Source: Streptomyces caelestis
Lineage (GTDB): Bacteria > Actinomycetota > Actinomycetes > Streptomycetales > Streptomycetaceae
Length of the DNA stretch: 64,000 nt
Assembly: GCF_014205255.1 (NCBI RefSeq)
Contig: NZ_JACHNE010000001.1
Location: 4,278,001 to 4,342,000 of the forward strand
Direction: 5' to 3'
Part shown: positions 1 through 7,051 of the stretch, piece by piece
How the letters are laid out: each line of letters begins with the position of its first letter
Numbering within the stretch: the stretch's first letter is position 1
Translations under genes and position numbers: made by a program
Notes under the pieces: model-generated
Databases searched by the model: none
Told to the model about the DNA's origin: nothing
Seen by the model: the letters and a program-made list of their open reading frames with translations, nothing else

Positions 1-1
1 C

Positions 2-2548
2 TCCGCCGACGCGGCCCAGGGTCAGGCCCAGGCCTCGCAGCCGACCGGGCGTCGGCGGCGGGCGCTGGCTGCCGCCGCCGAGCGGGCGGCAGCGCAGGAG
101 GCGGCGGGGCCGCGTCCGGTGTTCGCTCTGCCGCCGGCCGAGGCGGATCAGGCCCCGGCTGGACCGGCTGAACCTGCCGACCAGGGGCAGCAGGTCGCGC
201 CGGGTGGTGTGCCCGGTCAGGGGCAGGTGCCGGGTCAGGGGCACGGAGTCGTGGCGGTTCCCGGTCCGGCCGCCGTCGGTGACGGGGCTGCCGAGGAGGG
301 ACGGCACGATGCCGTCCCGCACGACCAGTCCGCCGATCACACCCCGCCTCAGCCGCATCCCACGAGTGCGCCGACCGGGCGTCGGCGGCGGGCCGTTGCG
401 GCTCAGCCGGCCGACGGGGCCGGAGCGCAGGTGCCCGGTACGGCTGGTGCCGGGGCTGGTTCGCAGGGGATTCCCGCGCAGCAGGACGTCACCGGGCAGG
501 TTCCGGCGGGCCAGACCGGTCCGGGGCAGGGCGCCCCGGGGCAGGGTGTGCCCGTCCAGGCCGGGGTGACTGCCGGGCAGGTCGCGCCCGGTACGGCCGT
601 GCCGCCGCAGGGCGTGGCGGTTCCGGCGCAGGGGAACGCAGCTCACCCGAACCCGCAGGGCAACGCCGTTCCCCCCCAGGGGGACGTCCCGCACGTGAAC
701 GTCCCTCAGCCGCAGGGCACCGCAGTCCCGCCCCAGGGGGTCGCCGCGGCACCGCAGGGCGTCGCCGTACCCCCGCAGGGCGTGTCCGTCCCCGCCCCGG
801 GCGGTCTCGGGCACAGCGTGCAGGCGGCCCTCCCGAGTCAGGCGCTCCAGCCTGCCTCCCTGAATCAGCCACACGGCGCCCAGCCCCTGCCGCAGCAGGG
901 CATCGCCGCACCGCAGCAGCAGCCCTCCACCGGTCAGCCGCTCCCCGCCGAGGCCTCCCCCGGGCAAGACACCCCGGCCCGGGGAACGCCTGCTCCGGGC
1001 ACCCCGGCCCAGGGCACCGCCACCCCCGAAGTCCCGTCCCCGGCCCAAGGCACCCCCGCCACCCAGTCACAGCCCTGGCCCGCCGCCGACGACAGCACGG
1101 GGGCCGGTACCGCCGTGCCTCCGACCGGCGCGGCACAGTCCGTACCTCCCAACGGCACCGCCCGCCCCGCGCCCCCGAACGGCACCCCCGCGGCCCAGGT
1201 CCCGCCCCCGGGCACCCCGTTGCCCCCGGAGGGCGCGGCGCAGGCGCGACGGGCGGCTCAGCCGTTGCCCTCGGAGGCCGCCGCACTCGTCGACCCGAAC
1301 TCCACGCAGGGGCGGGCGATCAGCGTGCGGACGCTGGGGCAGGGCGTGCCGTTCAACCGGCAGGCGGCCCACGTGCAGCAGCCGTCAGGGGCGCCCGTCG
1401 GGCGTCCCCCGGCCGCTTCCGCGCCCCAGCCCTCGGCGACGCCGCCCCCGCACCAGCCGGGCGGATCGGGCCGGCGCCGCAAGCTCGGCACGCCGCCCGA
1501 CCCGGCCACGCGGACGGAACAGGCCGGTCGGAGCGAACAGATCTCCCGCCAGGAGACGGCGCCGCGTCCGGAGCAGGCCGCGCGCCCGCACCCGACGGCC
1601 GAGCCGACGCCCGCGCAGGGCACCGCCTCGGTCCCCGCGCCCGTCGCGGCACAGCCGTCCCTCGCCGGACAGTCGCGGCTCGCGCAGATGACCGAGGGTG
1701 GTGGACGGTCGTACGCCATAGGCGCGCCGGACGAGAACGCCGCCGAGGGGCCGGAGCCGCTGGACGGGCCCGGTGGTGCCGTGGAGGTGGCCGATCCGCC
1801 GCTGCCGCAGCCGATGGACGACGAGTTGCCGCCGGAGCCGTTGGACAACCCGCGGCGGCTGCTGGTGTGGCCCGCGCCGGACGTCAGCACCTCGCAGGCG
1901 CTGAGCGACCGCGGCTACCGGCCCGTGATCGTGAACTCGCGCGAGGAGGTCGACGCGCAGATCGCGGCCTTCCCGGCGGCACTGTTCGTCGACCCGCTGA
2001 CCGGGCCGATCACGCGTACGGCGTTGCAGTCGCTGCGGCAGGCCGCCGTCGCCGCCGAGGTGCCCGTCCTGGTCACGGCCGGACTCGGCCAGGCCTCGCG
2101 GGACGCGGCGTACGGTGCCGATCCCGCCGTCCTGCTGAAGGCGCTGGCGCCGCGCGACAGTGAGCAGCACCCGCCGCGCGTGCTGCTGATCGAGGAGCAC
2201 GCGGAGATCGCGCTGGCGCTGACGGCGACGCTGGAACGGCGCGGGATGCAGGTCGCGCGGGCGGCGAGTGACGCCGACGCGGTGACGCTGGCGGGGCAGT
2301 TCCGGCCGAACCTGGTCGTGATGGATCTGATGCAGGTGCACCGGCGGCAGGCCGGGATCGTGGACTGGCTGCGCGCGAACGGGCAGCTCACCCGCACCCC
2401 GCTCGTCGTCTACACGGCCGCCGTCGACCAGGCCGACCTGCCGCGGCTGGCCTCCGGAGAAACGGTGCTCTTCCTCGCGGAGCGGTCCACCAGCGGCGAG
2501 GTGCAGTCCCGGATCGTCGACCTGCTGTCCCGGATCGGGACCAACTAG
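2..2548 (+). CDS. C-terminal part of a large receiver-containing signalling protein (5' end outside window)
   Basis: The frame is open from the first bases of the window, so the N-terminus lies upstream. About 580 codons are a Pro/Gln/Gly/Ala-rich low-complexity linker with many PPQG and PAQG units and a motif PTGRRRRA seen twice (bases 41-64 and 373-396). Two response-regulator-like folds follow. The first, from about base 1855, reads LLVWPAPDV and shows no clear acceptor Asp. The second (RVLLIEEHAE, then VVMDLMQ) keeps an Asp at 2324-2326 as possible phospho-acceptor. Streptomyces hybrid histidine kinases often end in such a disordered tail plus receiver, so a sensor kinase upstream is my inference. 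The gene converges on the TetR gene 23 bp downstream. Confidence 0.75.
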   Translation, partial: SADAAQGQAQASQPTGRRRRALAAAAERAAAQEAAGPRPVFALPPAEADQAPAGPAEPADQGQQVAPGGVPGQGQVPGQGHGVVAVPGPAAVGDGAAEEGRHDAVPHDQSADHTPPQPHPTSAPTGRRRRAVAAQPADGAGAQVPGTAGAGAGSQGIPAQQDVTGQVPAGQTGPGQGAPGQGVPVQAGVTAGQVAPGTAVPPQGVAVPAQGNAAHPNPQGNAVPPQGDVPHVNVPQPQGTAVPPQGVAAAPQGVAVPPQGVSVPAPGGLGHSVQAALPSQALQPASLNQPHGAQPLPQQGIAAPQQQPSTGQPLPAEASPGQDTPARGTPAPGTPAQGTATPEVPSPAQGTPATQSQPWPAADDSTGAGTAVPPTGAAQSVPPNGTARPAPPNGTPAAQVPPPGTPLPPEGAAQARRAAQPLPSEAAALVDPNSTQGRAISVRTLGQGVPFNRQAAHVQQPSGAPVGRPPAASAPQPSATPPPHQPGGSGRRRKLGTPPDPATRTEQAGRSEQISRQETAPRPEQAARPHPTAEPTPAQGTASVPAPVAAQPSLAGQSRLAQMTEGGGRSYAIGAPDENAAEGPEPLDGPGGAVEVADPPLPQPMDDELPPEPLDNPRRLLVWPAPDVSTSQALSDRGYRPVIVNSREEVDAQIAAFPAALFVDPLTGPITRTALQSLRQAAVAAEVPVLVTAGLGQASRDAAYGADPAVLLKALAPRDSEQHPPRVLLIEEHAEIALALTATLERRGMQVARAASDADAVTLAGQFRPNLVVMDLMQVHRRQAGIVDWLRANGQLTRTPLVVYTAAVDQADLPRLASGETVLFLAERSTSGEVQSRIVDLLSRIGTN

Positions 2549-2571
2549 GGCCTGCCTGACCTCCCAGCGCC

Positions 2572-3150
2572 CTATCGGGCCGTGAGGCGGCGGGCCGCCT
2601 CCTTGACCGAGGTGCGCAGGCGGTCCCGGTCGGGGTCCTCGCCGCCGACCAGGATGCGCCGCATCTGCGGCACGACCGCGGTCCAGTTGGCCAGGGCCGT
2701 CAGCAGGAACAGCAGGTCGGCCGCCGGAATGGCGTCGGTGACGACGCCCCGGTCCTGACCCTCCCGGAGGGCGGCGACCTTGCGGGCGTAGTGCTGCTGG
2801 CGGTCGGACTCGTGGGGCAGTTCGGTGTTGCCGTACTCCAGGCCCTCCCAGAAGAGCAGGCGCAGCAGCTCCGGGTGGGCGGCGTGGTAGTCCATCAGGC
2901 GGTCGACCCAGCCCTCGATGTCGTCCGGGTCGACGGGGACGGCCTCGGCGAGGTGGAGCATCTTCTTCTCGAGGACGATCGCGAACAGCTCCGCCTTGTT
3001 GCCGAAGTAGGCGTAGATCAACTGCTTGTTGGCCTTCGCCTCGGCGGCGATGCGGTCGATGCGGGCGCCGGCGATGCCGTGCCGGGCGAACTCGGCGACC
3101 GCCGCCTCGAAGATCCGGGCTTTGGTGGCCTCGGGGTCCCTTGCTGCCAT
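2572..3150 (-). CDS. TetR-family repressor, SCO4008-like
   Basis: This is a 192-residue one-domain-plus-ligand-domain repressor. The N-terminal 50 residues carry a TetR helix-turn-helix (ARIFEAAVAEFARHGIAGA, then ANKQLIYAYFGNKAEL). The C-terminal all-helical part would bind an inducer. It is divergent from an MFS exporter at 3282, and two inverted repeats of the same architecture lie between them, so it very probably represses the exporter and itself. The arrangement matches SCO4008/SCO4007 of S. coelicolor, where I recall a multidrug-responsive TetR regulator controlling the MFS gene. The ATG at 3150 is followed directly by a normal TetR N-terminus. Confidence 0.93.
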   Translation of the reverse strand: MAARDPEATKARIFEAAVAEFARHGIAGARIDRIAAEAKANKQLIYAYFGNKAELFAIVLEKKMLHLAEAVPVDPDDIEGWVDRLMDYHAAHPELLRLLFWEGLEYGNTELPHESDRQQHYARKVAALREGQDRGVVTDAIPAADLLFLLTALANWTAVVPQMRRILVGGEDPDRDRLRTSVKEAARRLTAR

Positions 3151-3174
3151 GGGGGAGAGGGTAACGCGTCAGGT

Positions 3175-3190
3175 AACCAACTGTTTGGTT
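3175..3190. promoter_or_regulatory. TetR operator 1 (AACCAA-N4-TTGGTT)
   Basis: The perfect inverted repeat AACCAACTGTTTGGTT (6-bp arms, 4-bp spacer) lies 25 bp upstream of the TetR start. It sits in the divergent region, as expected for an autoregulatory operator. Confidence 0.75.
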
Positions 3191-3233
3191 GACAGGGAAT
3201 CGAAGGACGGTCCACGCTGTTGCCCCGTTATCC

Positions 3234-3249
3234 AACCAACCAGTTAGTT
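3234..3249. promoter_or_regulatory. TetR operator 2 (AACCAA-N4-TTAGTT)
   Basis: This has the same 6-4-6 geometry as the site at 3175 with one arm mismatch (AACCAACCAGTTAGTT). The two centres are 59 bp apart. It lies 33 bp upstream of the MFS start, placed to block that promoter. Confidence 0.7.
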
Positions 3250-3281
3250 GTTAGAGCCGACTCCAAGGAGTTCCTCCTCCC

Positions 3282-4493
3282 ATGCCGTCAGCGACCACAG
3301 CCACGACCACGTCCCGCCGGGCCGGCACGGCGCCCGAGGGTCAGGCGCGCACGCCCGCCCCCGGTCTCTTCCTCACCCTGATCGCCGTGTGCAGCGCGGT
3401 CACCGCCGCGAACATCTACCTCGCCGCGCCGCTGCTCTCGCTCATGGCCCGCGACTTCGGCTCGGCGCCCTCGGCCGTCGCCTGGATCGCCTCGGTCGCG
3501 CAGCTCGGCTACGCGGTCGGCCTGCTGTTCTTCGCCCCCCTCGGCGACAGTGCGAACCGGCGCCGGCTGGTCGGCGGGCTCACGCTCGTCACGACCGTCG
3601 CGCTGGCCGCCAGTGCGGCCGCCCCGGGTGTCACCGCCCTCGCGGTCGCCGTGTTCGTCGCCTCGGCCGCGACCGTCATCCCGCAGCTGCTCGTCCCGCT
3701 GGTCGCCGAACGCGCCCCGGCCGAGCGGCGTGCCCGCCATGTCGCGGCCGTGATCGCGGGCCTGTTCACCGGCATCGTCGCCGCCCGGGTGCTGGGCGGA
3801 CTGGCCGGGCAGGCCTTCGGTTGGCGCTGGGTGTTCGCGGGCGCCGCCGTGCTCACCCTCGTCCTGGGGCTCGCGACCGCCCTCGTCCTGCCGTCACAGC
3901 GGCGGCGGGACGGCTCGCTGTTCGCCGGACTCGCCGCGCTGCCCTCCGTGCTGCGCCAGTCGCCCGACCTGTGGCGCGCCTGCCTGCGGCAGGCCGGGAT
4001 GTTCGGGGCGTGGAGCGCGCTGTGGACCTCGCTCGCCCTGCTGCTGACCGGGCCGGCGTACGGGCTGTCCACCGCGACGGCCGGGCTGTTCGGGCTGTTC
4101 GGGCTGACGGCGACTGCGATGGCACCGCCGGCCGGCGGGCTCGTGGACCGGTTCGGCGCGGCGCGTGTCGTGCGGTCGGCGTATCTGCTCGCCGCCGTGT
4201 CCGTGCCGCTGTTCTGGCTGGGCGGGCAGGTGCTGGGTGCGCTGTTCGCCGCCGCCGTGCTGATCCACGCGGCGCTCGTCGCCTCCCACGTCGCCAATCA
4301 GACCCTCGCCCTGACCGCCACCTCCACCCCGGCCACCGCCAACACCGCCTATGTGGTCGCCGGTTTCGCGGGTGGTGCCGGCGCCTCGGCTCTCGCCGGG
4401 TTCGCCTTCAGCCACTTCGGCTGGGGCGGGGTGTGCGGGGTGGCGGCGGTGTGGCTGGCGTTGGGGTGGGGGTTGAGCTGGTCGCGGCGGTGA
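3282..4493 (+). CDS. MFS drug-efflux transporter, SCO4007-like
   Basis: This 403-residue polytopic membrane protein has about 12 hydrophobic segments starting near residue 28. The cytoplasmic loop GDSANRRRLVGG after the second helix fits MFS motif A. A Shine-Dalgarno AAGGAG sits at 3265-3270, 11 bases before the ATG. It belongs to the proton-driven drug efflux group of the family, and the divergent TetR gene and paired operators support inducible efflux of a toxic small molecule. The substrate cannot be read from the sequence; methylene blue and similar compounds were reported for the S. coelicolor homologue as I recall. Confidence 0.9.
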   Translation: MPSATTATTTSRRAGTAPEGQARTPAPGLFLTLIAVCSAVTAANIYLAAPLLSLMARDFGSAPSAVAWIASVAQLGYAVGLLFFAPLGDSANRRRLVGGLTLVTTVALAASAAAPGVTALAVAVFVASAATVIPQLLVPLVAERAPAERRARHVAAVIAGLFTGIVAARVLGGLAGQAFGWRWVFAGAAVLTLVLGLATALVLPSQRRRDGSLFAGLAALPSVLRQSPDLWRACLRQAGMFGAWSALWTSLALLLTGPAYGLSTATAGLFGLFGLTATAMAPPAGGLVDRFGAARVVRSAYLLAAVSVPLFWLGGQVLGALFAAAVLIHAALVASHVANQTLALTATSTPATANTAYVVAGFAGGAGASALAGFAFSHFGWGGVCGVAAVWLALGWGLSWSRR

Positions 4494-4517
4494 GACCCTG
4501 CGGTCGGGCGGGCCCCG

Positions 4518-4554
4518 GTGCGCCGGACAGAACTATGGAGTCGGTCCGGCGCAC
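4518..4554. terminator. Bidirectional terminator hairpin
   Basis: Perfect 11-bp arms GTGCGCCGGAC and GTCCGGCGCAC enclose a 15-nt loop, between the ends of the convergent MFS gene and the first island gene. It may mark the old chromosomal edge of the island. Confidence 0.75.
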
Positions 4555-4563
4555 ATGACGTAG

Positions 4564-4848
4564 CTATGGCTTGCTCGGGTCGGTCAGGCGCCGGCCTCGG
4601 CTCTCCGCGATACGGAGGGCGTCCCGCAATGCCTCGGTCAGGCGCTCGGCGAGGTAGCGGAGGTCGCCGGGCTGGGTGTCGGGGAGCAAGGCGAGGGCGT
4701 GGTCGACGAGTTGGTTGCCCATCTGGAGTTGAACCGACTCCGCGGCATCGGCGAGTCGGGAGACCGGGCCGCCGTGGCGGTCGCTGATCACGTAGCTGTG
4801 TTTGCCCTCAGGGCCGGGCCAAGGAAGCAGACGGGGCTCGTCCGGCAT
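4564..4848 (-). CDS. Small hypothetical protein of the GntR-linked pair
   Basis: I do not recognise this 94-residue soluble protein. The ATG at 4848 is preferred because it overlaps the upstream stop as TGATG, implying translational coupling; a longer start at 4875 is open but not needed. The protein is rich in charged helices (LRYLAERLTEALRDALRIAESR) and has no membrane segment. Small partners of this kind often sit beside mini-GntR regulators in actinobacterial accessory islands, so a regulatory or adaptor role is a guess. Confidence 0.6.
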   Translation of the reverse strand: MPDEPRLLPWPGPEGKHSYVISDRHGGPVSRLADAAESVQLQMGNQLVDHALALLPDTQPGDLRYLAERLTEALRDALRIAESRGRRLTDPSKP

Positions 4849-5036
4849 CAGGCGGCCTCCGACACGTGAAGGCAATACGGGCCGGCCACGGCTCGGTCCG
4901 GCGTGGTCATGGCGCCTGCACCAGCCCGTTCGGCCACCGCGAGTTCACGCCGACGCTGACGTTGCTCATGGGCGAGCAGGTAAGGACGTACGGTCCTGAT
5001 CGCCGCGCCGTCCAGTGGAGCGTCGTCCTGAGGCAT
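4848..5036 (-). CDS. Very small hypothetical protein, coupled to the next gene
   Basis: The product is 62 residues with a helical basic centre (AHEQRQRRRELAVAERAG) and a C-terminal cysteine. The start at 5036 is taken because longer versions would run through the divergent GntR promoter. Its stop overlaps the ATG of the next gene. It is transcribed away from the GntR gene, and the 61-bp gap between the starts contains a 14-bp perfect palindrome. Function unknown. Confidence 0.5.
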   Translation of the reverse strand: MPQDDAPLDGAAIRTVRPYLLAHEQRQRRRELAVAERAGAGAMTTPDRAVAGPYCLHVSEAA

Positions 5037-5077
5037 GCTAGGGATACTAGGCATTCCCTGTATCGCACGGTGGTCCA

Positions 5078-5091
5078 AGCATGCGCATGCT
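5078..5091. promoter_or_regulatory. Palindromic operator between divergent small gene and GntR gene
   Basis: AGCATGCGCATGCT is a perfect 14-bp palindrome ending 6 bases before the proposed GTG start of the GntR gene. A looser GATAC...GTATC repeat lies just upstream at 5043-5064. Autoregulation by the GntR protein is the simplest reading. Confidence 0.5.
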
Positions 5092-5097
5092 GGGGGT

Positions 5098-5358
5098 GTG
5101 ATCGAGTTCGTTCCTGACATTCCTCGGTGGCGGCAGGTGGCCGAAGTGGTTCGCCGCCGGATCGCGGACGGTACCTACCCTCCGCGTACCCGCGTGCCAT
5201 CCGTCGTGCAGCTCACCTCGGAGTTCGGAATCGCCAACGCGACGGCGCACAAGGTGCTCCGGGCGTTGCGGGAGGAGGGGCTGACGTACACCGAGCCCGG
5301 GCTCGGCTCGTTCGTCGCCGAGAAGGCCGAGAAGGCCGGCGTCGAAGAAGTCACGTAG
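5098..5358 (+). CDS. Mini GntR-family DNA-binding protein (HTH only)
   Basis: The 86-residue protein is little more than the GntR winged helix: RWRQVAEVVRRRIADGTYP, then PSVVQLTSEFGIANATAHK, then the wing ALREEGLTYTEPGLGSFVAE. No effector-binding domain follows, so it resembles stand-alone GntR regulators of mobile-element and accessory loci. I chose GTG at 5098 because the family profile begins right there and an in-frame ATG at 5035 would add unrelated residues covering the palindrome. It stops 8 bp before the end of the convergent kinase-like gene. Confidence 0.8.
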   Translation: MIEFVPDIPRWRQVAEVVRRRIADGTYPPRTRVPSVVQLTSEFGIANATAHKVLRALREEGLTYTEPGLGSFVAEKAEKAGVEEVT

Positions 5359-5365
5359 ACAGGAC

Positions 5366-6202
5366 TCAGCTCAGGGCTTTGGCTACCTCGTAGATGGTCG
5401 GCCGGTCTTCGGGAGCATGGCTGAGCATCGCCTCGATCAAGTCGCCCAGCTCACCGGGCGCCTTCACGGGGCGGCGTCTGCCGTTGGCCACGGCCTCTCT
5501 CTGGAAGGTGCGTGGAGCGTCGTCCGGGTACTCGACAGCCCGCCAACCGGTGGCCGAGATGAGCAGAGAGGCACCGAGAGCGTAGATGTCGGCTTCCGGC
5601 GTGGGCTCGGCTCCCCCCGTGGCGAGCACGCTGCGCGCGATCTCCGGTGCTTCGTAGTGGACGAGGCAGCCGCGGAACGGGAAGTCGTACCCCTCGGGGA
5701 CGTGCCCACCTCGGGCTAGAGCCAGGTCGATGAGATGCGTCCGCTCCGGCCCGACGATGAAGTGGGCGGGCTGTACGTCGCCGTGGGCCCAGCCCTTGGC
5801 GTGCAGTTCGGCCAGCGCCTCGACACAGCTCAGCGCCACGCTGGCGTGCGGTGCGAGGGACGAGCCTTTGCTACGGCAGGGCTCCCACAGTCGGTACAGG
5901 TCCGGCCCTTCATGCCACGGCTGGAAGTTCCACGTCCCGTGCTCCCATTCTCCGTACGCGAAGTCGTCGAAGCCGAGACGGTGCAGCACGGCTCCTTCGC
6001 ATGCGGGCGCGAGGGCGGTCCAGGGCTGGGCGGGCCAGTCGGCCGTAGCCTCGATCGGGTAGCCGACCTTGACGGCGTAGTGACCTCGATGGCTCTGCAC
6101 CTCCCAGACCATGGAACCCCGACGGTCCAGGACCAGGCGCTGAGACGTGGGCATGAGGGCGTCGAGCACCACGATCGGCAGTTCAGAGGGTGAGCCGGAC
6201 AA
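5366..6202 (-). CDS. Atypical protein-kinase-fold protein, TTG start
   Basis: This 278-residue protein has a compact Hanks-type kinase layout. It shows a glycine-poor nucleotide loop near residues 26-35, the ATP lysine in YAVKV (K45), an alpha-C glutamate in ACEGAVLH (E69), the catalytic loop HGDVQPAHF (D142) and the metal-binding DLA in place of DFG (D159). HGD replaces HRD and His replaces the usual catalytic-loop Asn, as in aminoglycoside-phosphotransferase-like or divergent kinases. The start is TTG at 6202: GAAGGAG lies 8 bases upstream, while the longer ATG at 6304 has no ribosome site. There is no transmembrane segment. It is divergent from the EACC1 gene, so a role in regulating or licensing that system is plausible but unproven. 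Confidence 0.75.
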   Translation of the reverse strand: MSGSPSELPIVVLDALMPTSQRLVLDRRGSMVWEVQSHRGHYAVKVGYPIEATADWPAQPWTALAPACEGAVLHRLGFDDFAYGEWEHGTWNFQPWHEGPDLYRLWEPCRSKGSSLAPHASVALSCVEALAELHAKGWAHGDVQPAHFIVGPERTHLIDLALARGGHVPEGYDFPFRGCLVHYEAPEIARSVLATGGAEPTPEADIYALGASLLISATGWRAVEYPDDAPRTFQREAVANGRRRPVKAPGELGDLIEAMLSHAPEDRPTIYEVAKALS

Positions 6203-6682
6203 CGTCTGTTCTCCTTCCGGGCGAACGCGGCCGACCACGAGTCGAGGCCGGCCGCGCCGCTGCTGTCTTGTGCTACGCCTGGCCGTACGGGCGGCCGCAG
6301 TCACTAAGGCGATCTAGGGAGGAGAACGCTGCTGGCCTGTAACTGAGTGGTGTTACCGCCTGGTGGGTGGTCGACCAGTTGCCCGGTGTTCCCCGCACGG
6401 CCTGGCACGACCTTGCTGTCAGACCTAGTCGAAGGCAGGGCACAGTGAAACTCGCATGGCAGCACGGAGCTTGCGCAAGGCAATGTCGTACGCCATGGGC
6501 TTAGGAGCCGACGATGGGCGAGCGTTCTTGTACCGTAAGAAGCGGCGGTTTCTCCTGATCAGTCAGACCTGTACTGCTGTGCGTCGGCAGGTGGCAAGTG
6601 ACGCTGAAAGACCGTCTCCTTAAGAGCCACGCCGCCACTATCCTGGATCCACCGTGAAGAAGTGGCATATGGGGGCGGGGTC
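6203..6682. other. Gap between kinase-like gene and EACC1 gene
   Basis: This 480-bp divergent region is AT-richer than its surroundings. It holds the inverted repeats GTAAC-N8-GTTAC (6339-6356) and GCCACT...AGTGGC (6634-6666), the latter ending 16 bp before the EACC1 start. A 55-codon frame at 6456-6623 (ATG to TAA) is open but resembles nothing I know and has no clear ribosome site. I expect the promoters of both flanking genes here. Confidence 0.45.
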
Positions 6683-7051
6683 ATGCACATCCAGCTATTG
6701 GCCGAGGGCGACGAACGGGCGCTAACGGATCTTCGTTCGTGGCTGGGCCGTGATCCCGGTACAGCGGGGCTGCCCGTTGAAGCAGTGACCGGTGAAGGCC
6801 CGACCATGAGCGTGCTGGAAGCACTTGACGTGCTTCTCGGCAACGCGACCAACATCGCGAACTTTGCCGTGGCCTACGCGACGTGGCGCACCACCCGGCC
6901 GAGGGGCGCGGTCGGCGGGGCAAGGACGCTGATGCACGGCGACAGCACGATTGACATCGGACACCTCTCCGCAGAGGAACTTGCGGAGCTGCTACGACGG
7001 CTACACGGTGACGATGACGGTGTGGCCCCCGGTCGTCCTGATGATGCTTGA
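6683..7051 (+). CDS. EACC1-type effector-associated constant component
   Basis: This 122-residue protein matches the EACC1 family by pattern: MHIQLLAEGDERALTDLRSW, then a central helical or hydrophobic stretch LEALDVLLGNATNIANF, then ATWRTTRP and a C-terminal Asp/Glu-rich segment. EACC1 proteins were described as small invariant partners encoded next to caspase or trypsin effectors fused to STAND ATPases in multicellular bacteria (conflict systems of Kaur, Burroughs, Iyer and Aravind). The ATG at 6683 follows a G-rich ribosome site and fits the family N-terminus. Its stop overlaps the start of the caspase-STAND gene (ATGATGCTTGA), so both are made together, probably as an adaptor bringing the effector to its trigger. 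Confidence 0.82.
   Translation: MHIQLLAEGDERALTDLRSWLGRDPGTAGLPVEAVTGEGPTMSVLEALDVLLGNATNIANFAVAYATWRTTRPRGAVGGARTLMHGDSTIDIGHLSAEELAELLRRLHGDDDGVAPGRPDDA

Noticed and set aside
1385..3235. 616-codon minus-strand frame across the receiver gene and TetR gene
   Set aside because: It is out of phase with the clear TetR gene and antisense to the receiver domains.
6456..6623. 55-codon frame upstream of EACC1
   Set aside because: No convincing ribosome site or homology; noted only in the gap entry.
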